Counted from the first letter of the stretch, positions 28,454 to 35,559 are shown. The stretch: 64,000 bases of DNA from Nansenia antarctica (GCA_963989245.1 OZ022339.1:18060662-18124661), one strand, 5' to 3'. Made by a program: numbers and translations. Notes: generated by a model from the sequence alone, not told the origin.

Positions 28454-31400
28454 CGGCATGAGTAGGTGGGCTCTCCCACTTTGAAGACGTGCCCACAGAG
28501 CTGCGAGGGCTGGTTGTTCTGCTCCAGCTTGGCCAGGCCTGTGGACGGGTCCTCCCCACACAGGTACCACTCCAGTGGGGCCAGGATCAGCAGCTGGGCC
28601 TTTATGTCCTCGCTCCAGGTGTTCTGGTTGGGAACAACGTAGATCTCGGGGACACAGCGAGCCATGTGCTGGTAGACTTCCCTGGGAAGGTCGGACACCT
28701 GTAGCCATTTCTGTAGAGGAGGAGGAGAGAGAAAGACGTGTGTTACTTCAACGTTTGTTACGTAAAGACTTGAGGGGATGGAATGGCAATCAATGTAACA
28801 AGGGGAATATGGACATGTTATGTAGCTACTGTTTATTGAAATGGTGGACCTATACAAGAGGTTTGTACACTTCAAACACCTATGAAAAGTAGGGATGGGT
28901 CAGAATAATCAATTAATCAAATCAAATTAACAGACAGAACTCATGTTGGTTCTGTAGCACTATTAGTTGTTTTTTTATTAATCATGCACAGAAAAACAAT
29001 ATACACAATACACAAGCATAATAATCAATATAGTTCAGTATTTATGATTACTTATTATTACTATTGAGTATGGAACGGGACGAGAGTCTGACGTCATTCA
29101 ACTGCTCGTTGTGTAAGTTAGTTTACAGTTGGCCTACTAGGCTACTTGTTTTTAGCCTAGCCTTGGGGGCTACATTCCTAGTGTAGGAATACACGTGTTG
29201 TTTTGTTCGTCTCTTTGTAAAAGTGGCAGTGTTAACATAACCTGGCTCTATGGTAGATCACATGCTGAAAGTGCATTCAGCTCATCTTCAGCTTTTTTCT
29301 GTTCTGCATTATTGTTGTTAGCTCCAGACAGCCCAAAATAAACTGGTTAGGCTTCTGCTAGGCCTCAACCCTAGGACACATCTAACCGCTGCTCATTTTT
29401 TGAGCCTTGATTGGCTACGAGTAGTTGACAGAGTGCAGCAGCTTGCACTGGGCCTGGTCTTCAAGATACGCTACACCACAAAGACACCCAAGTACCTGTC
29501 AACCTACTTCCAAAAAGTGAACAACGTCCACACATACAACACCAGAGGAAGCTCCACGAACCACGTTCAACCGCGTTGCACCACAAACAAGGGGTTAAAC
29601 TCGTTTGCAAACTATGCAGTAAAAATGTGGAACGCCCTTCCTATAATCTTAAAGGAGTGCAAAACACTGCCCACCTTCAAAACCACTCTCAAAAAACATT
29701 TACAGGAGGCTGCAATCCGTAACTGGACCCTCTAAATCAAAAATCAGATTAAAAGACCCGAACTACCCACTGTACATACTTTGTGTTTTGTCCCCCGCCC
29801 CCACCTGTGGTGTATGTCCCCACCTGTCCTACCCGCTGTACATACCTGATGTTTTGTTGTATTGTATATCTAGGGATGCTCCGATCTGGATTTTTGGGGC
29901 CGATACCGATCACCGATTTTTTTCCTCAAGATCAACCGATACCGATACCGATACCGATTTTAAAAAAAATACATAACTGTAGGCCTACTGACTGGATAGC
30001 CTACATATTTTTAGCTTTTTAGACAAAAGTTTTGATCCATTAGGCACCAAGCAAACGCAGACCCATTTTTATGGCATAGTAAAGGTCTGGCCTATCACCC
30101 AGTTAGGGCCTGAAGCCCAAGTCAGTCGATATGGCTGTATAAAATACATCATAAACGTGGCCTTCATGGTTTACATACTGTTACGTCCTCCTATGTTTTC
30201 TGTTCAGTTATCTGTCTTCCCCAGGGAAAAAAAAAAAAAAAAAAAAAATCGGTTTTTGCGATCGGCCATTTTTGCCGATCACCGATCGAGTCATTTGGAG
30301 TGAAATCGGCCGATTTAAATCGGTGGCCGATAAATCGGAGCATCCCTATGTATATCTAGTATTGATGGATGTATTTTTATCTTGTAGATAGTAATAGTTA
30401 TTTGTCTGTATTATCTTGTAGATAGTACTAGTTTTTTTTTTTCTTTTCCTGTCTGTCTTACATGTAACGATGAATTGAAAATCAAGGACCCCAATTGAAA
30501 TAAGCCAGTGGCTTTCTTGGGTTTTTATCCTTTTAGTTGACCTTGTATGTAATATGTACTCTCATGTACCTACTTCTGCAAATCTTCTAATAAAGTTTTC
30601 AATCAATCAATCAAAGCCTACTTTAAATATTCAGAAGGAGAAATTCATGAGGATTAATACCAGGATAAATTAGATTGTTCACTGTTAAAGTTTTTTTTGG
30701 GGGGGGGTTTAAGATATTAAGTGATTTCTTACCAATGATCCATGGCTGACTTTGTGAATGTCGGCACACATCGAAAAGTCTATTAATCGTTCATGCCACC
30801 CACTGATAAATCGCCCGTGACATTTGAGCTATGCACATCCCTAATGGAAAGTGGGATCCGTTTCCTCCACATAGAAAGGTGGCGAGAGTGGAGAAGGACA
30901 GAAGGACAGCTACTTGTGTGTGAGAAGCTATGTTTTGAGAACATGATAGGTGGGGATTTTTTACAAGTTATCTGTCCTCTCCACACATTTCTTTAATAAA
31001 ATGCCCCGACACCCGATGCCCGACGCCCCCCCTATTTTTTTTTGTGGTGCAACCAATTACCTTCAGAAGTCACATAATTAGTGAAATGAAGTCCACCTGT
31101 GTGCAATAGTGCTGTCCCAAACGACTATTTTTCTAACGATTAATCTAGCGATTATTGTATCGATTATTCGGTTAGTCTAACGACTAATTTATCGATAAGT
31201 CTAACGATAATTTTTGTACTGTAAAAAAAAAAAAAAAAAAAAACGTATTTGTCTCCACCTCACTGCTATGTTTAGCCAACTTGAATGCCAACATGACCAT
31301 TTAGAAGTCTGTCCATCACCACAACACATAGCTAGCTAACGTTACTCTCGCTGCTATGTTATGATTAGCTAAATTGATGCTAACGTAGCATGCGAGCTAC

Positions 31401-33546
31401 GAGCTAGATAACGTACAGTAGGTGCTCGCACCACAATGACAATAGGCTACCGTAGCTAGCCAGCTACATAGCTAACGTTACTAACACCAGAAGACAAGAC
31501 ATACGAACTGTGGTGAGCTACATTGCTTGTGTAACATTAGCTAGTAGCTATCCATTTTTCACTCATACACTTAATTGTCTCGCCTGGTAAAATAAAGGTT
31601 TAAAAAAAAAAAAATCGACATTTTGTTTATTTACGACTAACCGACGCATATTACGCTAACCGACGTATTGACGTAGTCGATGACGTCGACGACGTCGAAT
31701 AATCGTAACAGCCCTAGTGTGCAATCTAAGTGTCACATGATCTGTCAGTATATACACACCTTTTCTGAAAGGCCACAGAGGCTGCAACACCTAAGCAAGA
31801 GGCACCACCAACCAAACACTGCCATGAAGACCAAGGAACTCTCCAAACAAGTCCAGGACAAAGTTGTTGAGAAGTACAAGTCAGGGTTGGGTTATAAAAA
31901 AATATCCAAATCTTTGATGATCCCCAGGAGCACCATCAAATCCATCATAATCAAATGGAAAGAACATGGCACCACAACAAACCTGTCAAGAGAGGGCCGT
32001 CCACCAAAACTCACGGACCGGGCAAGGAGGGCATTAATCAGAGAGGCAGCACAGAGACCAAAGGTAACCCTGGAGGAGCTGCAGAGTTCCACAGCAGAGA
32101 CTGGAGTATCTGTCCATAGGACCACAATTAGCCGTACACTCCATAGAGCTGGGATTTATGGAAGAGTGGCCAGAAGAAAGCCATTACTTTCAGCTAAAAA
32201 TAAGAAGGCACGTTTTGAGTTTGCAAAAAGGCATGTCGGAGACTCCCAAAATGTATGGAGGAAGGTGCTCAGGTCAGATGAGACTAAAATTGAACTTTTT
32301 GGCCATCAAGGAAAACGCTATGTCTGGCGCACACCCAACACATCCCATCACCCCAAGAACACCATCCCCACAGTGAAACATGGTGGTGGCAGCATCATGC
32401 TGTGGGGCTGTTTTTCAGCAACAGGGACTGGGAAACTGGTCCGAGTCAGTCCGAGTCTTAATACAGGGATATTCTTGAGCAAAACCTGTACCAGTCTGTA
32501 AGTGATTTGAGACTAGGACGGAGGTTCACCTTCCAGCAGGACAACGACCCCAAGCATACTGCTAAAGCAACACTTGAGTGGTTCAAGGGGAAACATAAAT
32601 GTGTTGGAATGGCCTAGTCAAAGCCCAGACCTCAATCCAATTGAGAATCTGTGGTCAGACTTGAAGATTGCTGTTCACTAGGGTTGGGTACCGAAAATCG
32701 GTTACTTTACATTCGGTATGTACCCGTACCGAATCGCAAAGGAGATTTCGGTACCTCATTTCGGTACTTTTCTATTTTATGTTTTTCCCCTGGTGTCCGG
32801 TGTCATGCAACAGTCAACCACACGTGACCTGAGTCGTGACGTGACATCGCCTGTTAAATTTCCAATCAGTGCGTGTCGTGGTAGTGAGGTGAGCAGTTGT
32901 GTTGAGAACTTAAGAAGAGTGAGTTTATAGTAAGTGTAGTAATATAGTTAGTGATTGTATTATTGTATTATTGTATTATTATTATTATCATCATCATCAT
33001 CATAATAATATTATCGAATTTCGCTAGCTAGCCTAGCTACGAGGTCACCGAGAATGCCGAAGGCCCTAATGAAGCAGCGTTCTAAAGTGTGGCTGCATTT
33101 CACCCGACTCGACGAAAACAACGCGAAGTGCTCAAAATGCTTAAAATCATTCGCACTTTATCGCTATTATGGCGATGTGCCTCAGTGTTCCTCAGTCCAG
33201 CGGCAGTCAAATGCCGGTAGATCCGTGTCTTGCTCTCTCAGCACCGCTTCCTGGTTGACGACTCCCGTTGACAGCGGGGGGAGAGAAACGTTTTACCAGG
33301 GAATTCGCTCCGCGCTGTGTCGTTCAGTTTCAGGTGAAGTGACGTGAAAACAATATTTGTTTACTTTATGTTTATAAATCTGTGCCATTAGACAATTATG
33401 TCAAAACAAAACAAAAGTCAAAATGACAATAAAAAAGTCAAGAGAGGTGTCGTATTTGGCCAGAGAAGGCAAATATGCTGATATTTTTTGCAATAATTGC
33501 TGAGGTGGGAGTTTTATTTTTATTTATTTGAGTGTATATTTAACTG

Positions 33547-33610
<64 letters not shown>

Positions 33611-34235
33611 GCCTCAGTCAGCAGGAGTTTTATTTTCATTTATTTTAATTTGAGTGTATATTTAACTAATATATATTGTGCCTCAGCAATAAAAAAGTGA
33701 AAAGCTGTTTAATGTTGTCGACCGTTTTATTATTATATATATATATATGTCATTTTAAAAAATCAAAAGTACCGAATTAAGTACCGTTTTGGTACCGGTA
33801 CCGTTTTTAAAGTATCGGTTAGGTACCGTTACCGGATAAAACCCAAACTATACCCAACCCTACTGTTCACAAGCGCAAACCATCAAACTTGAAGGAGCTG
33901 GAGCAGTTTTCCCTTGAGGAATGGACAAAAATCCCAGTGGAAAGATGTGGCAAGCTCAGAGACTTATGAAAAGCGACTTGCAGCTGTGATTGCCGCAAAA
34001 GGTGGATCTACAAAGTACTGACTTTAAGATGGTGAATAGTTATGCACATGTTTTCTGTTATTTTGTCCTATTTGTTGTTGTTTGCTTCATAATTTAAAAA
34101 AAATCCCATCTTCAAAGTTGTAGGCATATTCTGTAAATTAAATGATGCAAACTTTCAAACAATCCATTTTAATTCCAGGTTGTGAGGCAACAAAACACGA
34201 AAAATGCCAATGGGGGTGAATACTTTTGCAAGGCA

Positions 34236-34298
<63 letters not shown>

Positions 34299-35443
34299 AT
34301 TTGTGTACATAATTTATGTATTTATTTATGTATTTGTGCATAATATGAAGACACAATTATATGACAGGGTGACGCTTAATTCGCGCAACAGCGTCATGTA
34401 ATTTAATGTAACATTCCGTGGCAGTTGACCAGCTGATATATTTGCGTTCTTGTAATGTCTACTAATATAATAATGGCAAAATACAGATGGAGATTGTATG
34501 AACGGTATTGACAGTAACAAACCATATAAACTGAAATACCTAATTCACCTGGTAACACCTTATAGCTACCCAACCTTGATCACAACTGTATACACTGCTA
34601 CTTCCTCGCTATGAGAAACCTTTAACTCTGGGGATTTTTGTACCAAAACATGTTGTCATTCATTCATGTTTACAGAAGACCTCGGCATGTGTACATTAGC
34701 CTAAACATTAATTTTAAAACATACAGACATGGCTACATTACAATGCCAATTAGCTGGCTAGGTTAGAACTTACTGGCCAACTTGGCAAGCTTTCCCCAGT
34801 GTAAAACCATTCCAATGGAAGTGGATATGCCTATTTTACAGCAATTCTGGTGGCTGGTATGTGCAAATATGTATATATTTGCACATTTATAGCCAAGGAT
34901 ATTTTGGACTTGTAGGTTACTTAGTAGCAAGCTTGACGGACATATGCTAGTTTTAAGGTTAGCTGTTGTTGACACAACAAAACATATTTGGCTTGGCTCG
35001 GCCAGTTGAGTCAGTATAAAAGGGCGAGAAAAATATTAGCTTATATTAGCTAGACTGGTTAGCTGCCTTGTCTTTCCACAAACATCGATGGAGACAAGTC
35101 CCGTTCAATGAACCCATGAGTACTGTGATACAATCATTTGTTTCGTTTACGTTGTGACAAATTGAATTGGACAGCATGTTTGGCCAGCTGTGAGGCGAGG
35201 TAGCTGGCTAGTAAAGGGCCGTTCACATCGAGGAAAAACAAGTCGGAGATGGAAAAAAACACGAACATCAATATAATTCGACCAAATTAGCGCGACATTC
35301 TCCCACGAATCAGCCAAATGTAATGAAATAACTAACTATGTGTAAAAACTGTCCCTTACCGAAGCCGTGTCCTGGGGATTGAGGAACTCGGTACCCACTA
35401 GAGAGGACGGTACTGGTAAGCGATGAGACTCGGCCGCCGCCAT
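1..35443 (-). CDS. ubr2: ubr2, E3 ubiquitin-protein ligase UBR2 (gene span, 3' part beyond left edge)
   Basis: N-recognin RING E3 ligase that binds destabilising N-terminal residues and ubiquitinates N-degron substrates with an E2 of the RAD6/UBE2A-B type; also linked to histone ubiquitination in meiosis (family knowledge). Exons 1 to 28 plus part of 29 were placed by translating the minus strand; all junction phases agree and no stop interrupts the roughly 1,100 residues. Order: N-terminal helical region, UBR box (about 98-170) with the FCDCGD zinc motif, ClpS-like type-2 N-degron domain (about 222-300, CMLFNDEVHTYEQV), then a long helical region up to the basic REKIMAQMSEMQRHF segment near residue 1060. 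The RING and C-terminal cap lie outside the window. Identity to UBR2 rather than UBR1 rests on recalled vertebrate sequences: EWYLCGEDP, YKKCL and HLPVSRLLAG agree. Introns carry most of the transposons described below. Confidence 0.97.
133..346 (+). mobile_element. tRNA-derived SINE, copy 1
   Basis: tRNA-like head with an A-box-like GGCGCAGGAGG and B-box GGTTCGAAAC, body GTGTCCTTGGGCAAGACACT, end GTAAAGCGCTTT. Shares this order with four minus-strand copies in the window. Confidence 0.85.
394..697. repeat. GTGTGTACCTGTGTATAAA minisatellite, block 1
   Basis: About 22-24-bp units. Same array as 1186-1735; an AT-rich 490-bp segment separates the blocks. Confidence 0.9.
698..1185. other. AT-rich segment between minisatellite blocks
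   Basis: No ORF, inverted ends or known repeat seen; looks like an insertion into the array. Confidence 0.4.
1186..1735. repeat. GTGTGTACCTGGGTATAAA minisatellite, block 2, overlapping ubr2 exon 28 donor
   Basis: On the coding strand each unit reads ...CAGGTACACACAC..., which is also the sequence across the real exon 28 donor. The 1622-1660 unit includes a copy of the exon end. Confidence 0.9.
1727..1908 (-). CDS. ubr2: ubr2 exon 28
   Basis: Residues 1028-1087, DKDKAERKRKAEMARLRREK and MSEMQRHFINENKELFQQSL, then a Glu/Ser-rich stretch. Ends AG before GTACACAC. The last 30-odd bases and the donor recur at 1622-1660 within the intron minisatellite. Confidence 0.95.
2212..2395 (+). mobile_element. 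Tc1 transposase relic
   Basis: MVWPPSSPDLNPIENLWSIL preserves the third catalytic acid (the E of NPIENLW) of a Tc1-type DDE transposase; nothing else of the element is recognisable. Confidence 0.65.
2410..2508 (-). CDS. ubr2: ubr2 exon 27
   Basis: 33 codons, MAANICLNISIKSTRER and a Ser/Pro/Gln-rich tail. A poorly conserved part of UBR2; called from clean sites and phase 0 junctions. Confidence 0.82.
2946..3055 (-). CDS. ubr2: ubr2 exon 26
   Basis: Residues 958-994, QGEAPWNSPSVLRLLEILQN, VHKDMIRWILK. The acceptor abuts the 25/26-bp minisatellite at 3063-3735. Confidence 0.96.
3063..3735. repeat. 25/26-bp minisatellite next to ubr2 exon 26 acceptor
   Basis: Unit GACACACACCGGTTACACAC plus AGCAGA, about 26 copies, starting 8 bp from the exon. 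Confidence 0.92.
3818..3960. repeat. Dispersed repeat (CACCGCTCATCCGTGAT), copy 1
   Basis: Closely matches 41107-41270, including AACAGCATCCGCACACTCAA; family unknown. Confidence 0.65.
3970..4072 (-). CDS. ubr2: ubr2 exon 25
   Basis: Residues 924-957, VLHLIGMALQEEQQQLE then DNDVSFNFTLKIC. Confidence 0.94.
4250..4843 (+). mobile_element. LINE 3' end with (CATT)n tail
   Basis: Coding relic RFRTMSARTNRLKLSFYPRA then IQALNTAKT-stop, a typical non-LTR retrotransposon C-terminus, followed by a 3' UTR ending CAATAAAGACCATC(CATT)n. 5' truncated. In ubr2 intron 24. Confidence 0.75.
5133..5287 (-). CDS. ubr2: ubr2 exon 24
   Basis: Residues 872-923, LPPPVLPPLCPLLASLVNLL and HWSESMLQR. The acceptor directly follows a TG repeat on the coding strand. 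Confidence 0.96.
5439..5487 (-). CDS. ubr2: ubr2 exon 23
   Basis: Residues 856-872, AEEAQRKLKRQNGEDT; a 49-nt charged helical exon. Confidence 0.93.
5972..6074 (-). CDS. ubr2: ubr2 exon 22
   Basis: Residues 821-855, KPGVTGRGLYELRPESAKQF, SRADQSK. The donor GTACACC runs into an ACAG/CA repeat on the coding strand. Confidence 0.96.
6229..6281 (-). CDS. ubr2: ubr2 exon 21
   Basis: Residues 804-820, ENKETGMERVIDSVASF; ends AA before GTAAGT, and exon 22 supplies the G of the lysine codon. Confidence 0.95.
6328..6566 (+). mobile_element. GTGAGCTTAGAAT palindromic MITE, copy 1
   Basis: Ends CGTGAGCTTAGAAT and ATTCTAACGTCAC; core CACACAGGCATTAATAAACA. One of six copies of about 240 bp. Confidence 0.85.
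7161..7285 (-). CDS. ubr2: ubr2 exon 20
   Basis: Residues 762-803, GERFAAGIGQV, EIKREIIHQLCIRPMAHSEL. A poly-G run and GA repeat lie downstream of the donor. Confidence 0.96.
7346..7876. mobile_element. Palindromic MITE with GGCCGGTTGCAT ends
   Basis: Left GGCCGGTTGCATAGAGATAG is the inverse of right CTATCTTTATGCAACCGGCC, and the inner sequence pairs as well (AGACTGGTCTAAG with its inverse). Harbinger-like by its ends; the family name is uncertain. Confidence 0.7.
7985..8048 (-). CDS. ubr2: ubr2 exon 19
   Basis: Residues 741-761, DVVQQNNTLIEEMLHLIMMV. Confidence 0.96.
8102..8205. repeat. Tandem repeat of about 36 bp, three copies
   Basis: AGAAATGGTTAACGGTGGT with GAGAGTGTGT spacers, in ubr2 intron 18. 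Confidence 0.7.
8236..8358 (-). CDS. ubr2: ubr2 exon 18
   Basis: Residues 700-740, SMMDPNHFLMIVLSRFELYH. Donor GTTCAC is weak. A (TG)n tract on the coding strand precedes the acceptor. Confidence 0.94.
8514..8579 (-). CDS. ubr2: ubr2 exon 17
   Basis: Residues 678-699, IYYYHNVKCRVEMFDKDLIM plus two; phase 0 on both sides. Confidence 0.96.
9301..9411 (-). CDS. ubr2: ubr2 exon 16
   Basis: Residues 641-677, SELSPPMLIEHPLRCLVLCA and WRRNGFSLVNQ. The 3.6-kb intron before it contains two hAT-like elements. Confidence 0.96.
9940..10808. mobile_element. hAT-like element, 5-bp target duplication (TAGTG)
   Basis: Starts CAGGGCTCGACAGTGCGAC, ends GTCAAGCCCTG; TAGTG at both flanks. No intact frame. Intron 15 of ubr2. 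Confidence 0.75.
10854..12228. mobile_element. hAT-like element, 5-bp target duplication (ACCAT)
   Basis: Starts CAGTGTTTCCTCTA, ends CTAGAGGAAATACTG; ACCAT at both flanks. Sub-terminal GTGGCGG/CCGCCAC motifs recur at both ends (10880 and 12193). Only 45 bp from the previous element. Confidence 0.78.
12400..12720 (-). mobile_element. LINE-like tail, (ATT)n type, inverted
   Basis: Inverse of 61500-61770: TATAGCACTTTTCTAGA, GTCTTTGTAGGACAATCTAC. Confidence 0.62.
13006..13067 (-). CDS. ubr2: ubr2 exon 15
   Basis: Residues 620-640, LHVLLSRTEVAYRFPEQLPL; 62 nt. Confidence 0.95.
13307..13553 (+). mobile_element. GTGAGCTTAGAAT MITE, copy 2
   Basis: Complete copy in ubr2 intron 14, same orientation as copy 1. 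Confidence 0.86.
13684..13867 (-). CDS. ubr2: ubr2 exon 14
   Basis: Residues 559-620: ERVLIEAYKKCL, TDGEQPITLSMSGHSV, YCVSQEKVSVHLPVSRLLAG. The preceding 4.3-kb intron holds the Tc1-in-Tc1 nest. Confidence 0.97.
14467..14632. repeat. Palindromic repeat with telomere-like GTTAGGG units, copy 1
   Basis: Ends TATGTTACGGTACATGTGGG and its inverse, interior GGGTTAGG/GTCGAC/CCTAACCC. Preceded by (TA)n at 14415-14466. Confidence 0.75.
14949..16683 (+). mobile_element. Inner Tc1 element, TA target duplication
   Basis: Ends CAGTGCCTTGCAAAAGTATT and its inverse, flanked by TA on both sides. Transposase frames at 15286-15822 and 15840-16466 carry the HTH part (MIPRSTIKSIIIKWKEHG) and DDE part (QQDNDPKHTAKA, NPIENLWSDLK), separated by frameshifts, and the first catalytic D region has a stop. 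Inactive. Confidence 0.9.
15129..15236 (-). mobile_element. LINE tail fragment nested in Tc1
   Basis: Inverted fragment of the same 3' end as 4740-4843 (ACGAAATTTAG, (AATG)n tail), lying between the left terminal repeat and the transposase frame of the Tc1 at 14949-16683. Confidence 0.7.
17748..17970 (-). repeat. Solo terminal repeat of the outer Tc1-like family
   Basis: A third copy of the long repeat found at 14646-14945 and 17140-17399, oriented like the right-hand one, with no transposase beside it. Confidence 0.75.
18173..18301 (-). CDS. ubr2: ubr2 exon 13
   Basis: Residues 516-558, GMDPVVRQVGQHIEMEPEWE and ISMMQEWC. Confidence 0.96.
18900..19163 (-). CDS. ubr2: ubr2 exon 12
   Basis: Residues 428-515, ARMLITEENLM, FQFERYTAQQAFKFRRVQSL, EWSDQLREKFLEGLDTF. 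The longest internal exon here at 88 codons. Confidence 0.97.
19518..20429. mobile_element. piggyBac-like MITE with TTAA duplication, carrying a nested element
   Basis: Ends CACTAGAACAGCCGTG and its inverse; TTAA at 19514-19517 and 20430-20433. It contains the hAT-like MITE at 19625-20224. A second, uninterrupted relic lies at 46103-46340. Confidence 0.88.
19625..20224. mobile_element. hAT-like MITE, 5-bp target duplication (CTAGA)
   Basis: Starts CAGTGTTTCCCCTA and ends TAGGGGAAACACTG; CTAGA at 19620-19624 and 20225-20229. The relic at 46103-46340 has a single CTAGA at the same place. Confidence 0.92.
20575..20673 (-). CDS. ubr2: ubr2 exon 11b (alternative)
   Basis: 33 codons, phase 0 to phase 0: NYERLQSDYVKDDHDR then EFSVTDLSVQMF. 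About half the residues match exon 11a. Own acceptor (cgttag) and donor (GTGAGT). From memory, mammalian UBR2 isoforms differ in this segment in the same way. Confidence 0.93.
20767..20865 (-). CDS. ubr2: ubr2 exon 11a (alternative)
   Basis: 33 codons, phase 0 to phase 0: NYRRLQTDFMEDDHER then VVSVTSLSVQLF. Homologous in length and pattern to exon 11b 94 bp downstream. Each alone fits between exons 10 and 12, which is the arrangement expected of mutually exclusive cassettes. Confidence 0.93.
21256..21472 (-). mobile_element. Second tRNA-derived SINE family
   Basis: Contains GACGCCTTTATCCAAAGCGA and, inverted, a tRNA-like head (GGGATTTGAACTCACAACC with TAGACCACC). This arrangement is common in teleost SINEs. 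Between ubr2 exons 11 and 10. Confidence 0.75.
22040..22128 (-). CDS. ubr2: ubr2 exon 10
   Basis: Residues 365-394, VYHQLFMSSLLMDLKYKKLF. Ends in phase 0, the entry phase for either alternative exon 11. Confidence 0.96.
22185..22417 (-). mobile_element. GTGAGCTTAGAAT MITE, copy 3
   Basis: Inverted copy, 57 bp upstream of ubr2 exon 10. Confidence 0.86.
22634..22741 (-). CDS. ubr2: ubr2 exon 9
   Basis: Residues 329-365, LRRILCQVGLQWGPEGESS region ending DSKMWK. Phase 1 in and out. Confidence 0.95.
22938..23058 (-). CDS. ubr2: ubr2 exon 8
   Basis: Residues 289-329, RNTSRQSKPLRVQVMHSSVV onward. Its first 45 coding bases and acceptor are duplicated in tandem just upstream (23094-23173, 80-bp period), so two equivalent acceptors exist. 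Only the proximal one keeps the reading frame open. Confidence 0.95.
23014..23173. repeat. 80-bp tandem duplication spanning ubr2 exon 8 acceptor
   Basis: Two near-identical 80-bp units, each with 45 bp of exon, the acceptor and a CA tract. Confidence 0.92.
23518..23580 (-). CDS. ubr2: ubr2 exon 7
   Basis: Residues 268-288, GRKSVRFGDFQFCEQAKSV and two more; 63 nt in phase 0 between canonical sites. Confidence 0.96.
23692..23830 (-). CDS. ubr2: ubr2 exon 6 (ClpS-like domain)
   Basis: Residues 221-267. CMLFNDEVHTYEQV and TTVDRD are the conserved core of the ClpS-homology domain that binds bulky hydrophobic type-2 N-degrons in UBR1/UBR2. Confidence 0.97.
23831..25222. other. ubr2 intron 5, mostly unassigned
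   Basis: A fragment at 25045-25205 resembles 4110-4235 (TTTAGCAGACAGGAAGAT and GCATCATGTGACTTG), a dispersed repeat with GTGCAAACT ends. The rest shows no recognisable gene or repeat. Confidence 0.45.
25279..25409 (-). CDS. ubr2: ubr2 exon 5
   Basis: Residues 178-221, containing KYAVDMLTWDEEDELP, the linker to the ClpS-like domain. Donor GTAAGT is followed at once by (CA)n. Confidence 0.95.
25586..25696 (-). CDS. ubr2: ubr2 exon 4 (UBR box, FCDCGD)
   Basis: Residues 141-177. GGGGFCDCGDTEAW and CHKHE complete the UBR-box zinc cluster, including the acidic residues that in this family hold the N-terminal basic residue of type-1 N-degrons. Confidence 0.97.
26363..27122. repeat. 18-bp minisatellite (GACATTGACAAGGCAGCA)
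   Basis: About 40 units of 18 bp with 15-bp variants, in ubr2 intron 3. A length divisible by three keeps frames open on both strands without coding meaning. Confidence 0.93.
27494..27572 (-). CDS. ubr2: ubr2 exon 3 (UBR box)
   Basis: Residues 114-140, with zinc-binding pattern CxxxxxxCxxC then HKEHRYR. Follows exon 2 in phase 2. Confidence 0.96.
27818..28057 (+). mobile_element. LINE polymerase C-terminal relic
   Basis: RIDFKILLLVYKALTGTAPE, YLKDLL, LRSSDAG, FGEAVFSCYEPKLW: the signature end of L2/Rex-type retrotransposon ORFs. In ubr2 intron 2. Confidence 0.75.
28454..28710 (-). CDS. ubr2: ubr2 exon 2 (start of UBR box)
   Basis: Residues 29-113 plus two bases. Contains EWYLCGEDP and the first UBR-box zinc ligands in LCGHVFKVGEPTYSC. 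The donor GTACACAC runs straight into a (CA)n tract on the coding strand. Confidence 0.96.
29345..30608 (+). mobile_element. LINE 3' part with (CAAT)n tail
   Basis: Frame from 29400 reads LDWLRVVDRVQQLALGLVFK, YNTRGSSTNHVQPRC, KMWNALP and ends TL-stop, a non-LTR polymerase C-terminus. The 3' UTR ends TAATAAAGTTTTCAATCAAT. Split by the MITE at 29871-30348. Confidence 0.75.
29871..30348. mobile_element. hAT MITE, 8-bp target duplication
   Basis: Palindromic ends TAGGGATGCTCCGAT and ATCGGAGCATCCCTA with TGTATATC on both sides (29863-29870, 30349-30356). Interior has CCGATA repeats and a poly-A run. Confidence 0.9.
31107..31716. mobile_element. Non-autonomous hAT, 8-bp target duplication
   Basis: Starts TAGTGCTGTCCCAAACGA, ends AACAGCCCTA; GTGTGCAA is repeated at both flanks (31099-31106 and 31717-31724). 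Removing it rejoins the Tc1 sequence exactly. No long ORF. Confidence 0.9.
32679..33862 (+). mobile_element. hAT element with BED-finger relic, 8-bp target duplication
   Basis: Ends TAGGGTTGGGTA and TACCCAACCCTA; CTGTTCAC at both flanks (32671-32678, 33863-33870). A frame from 33054 reads SKVWLHFTRLDENNAKCSKC, the start of a BED zinc finger, then degenerates. A (TA)n tract lies at 33551-33607. Confidence 0.88.
33551..33607. repeat. (TA)n microsatellite in hAT
   Basis: About 28 repeats; another at 34238-34291 directly after the Tc1 end. Confidence 0.93.
34292..35359. other. ubr2 intron 1, 5' part
   Basis: AT-rich, no repeat family or coding exon recognised. Confidence 0.5.
35360..35443 (-). 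CDS. ubr2: ubr2 exon 1 (start codon)
   Basis: Encodes residues 1-28 starting MAAAESHRLPVPSS; donor GTAAGG follows. The ATG lies in AAGATGGCGGC, a strong initiation context, and the phase 0 end joins exon 2 at KWLQ. The N-terminus differs from the mammalian one, as is usual for this poorly conserved stretch. Confidence 0.9.
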
Positions 35444-35530
35444 CTTCCCTCCTTCTCCTAACAGCCCAGACCTACAGACCTATACCCCGGCCGCAGGAAA
35501 CGGAAGTCAGCTGAACTGGGCGAGCCACGA
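35436..35530 (-). promoter_or_regulatory. ubr2 promoter-proximal region with YY1-like start
   Basis: The start codon sits in AAGATGGCGGC (35436-35446), a match to the YY1 consensus often found at TATA-less housekeeping promoters. CGGAAGT (35501-35507, plus strand), an ETS-core sequence, lies about 60 bp upstream. No TATA box is seen. The mapping of the transcription start is inference. Confidence 0.5.
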
Positions 35531-35559
35531 GGGGGGGGGGGGGGGGGGACAGGTGAGTC

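Larger units (their letters stand above)
28890..30843. mobile_element. hAT-like element holding a LINE fragment
   Basis: Ends TAGGGATGGG and ACATCCCTA; flanks ATGAAAAG and ATGGAAAG differ at one of eight bases. It encloses the LINE relic at 29345-30608, which itself encloses another hAT MITE. Confidence 0.5.
31046..34238 (+). mobile_element. Tc1 element, 5'-truncated, split by two hAT insertions
   Basis: Same family as 14949-16683: right end at 34238, left end missing. Transposase is open from 31680 to 32501 (KYKSGLGYKKISKSLMIPRS, SDETKIELFGHQGKRYVWRT), then frame is lost at a small deletion near 32440. Two hAT elements interrupt it at 31107 and 32679. In ubr2 intron 1. Confidence 0.88.
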
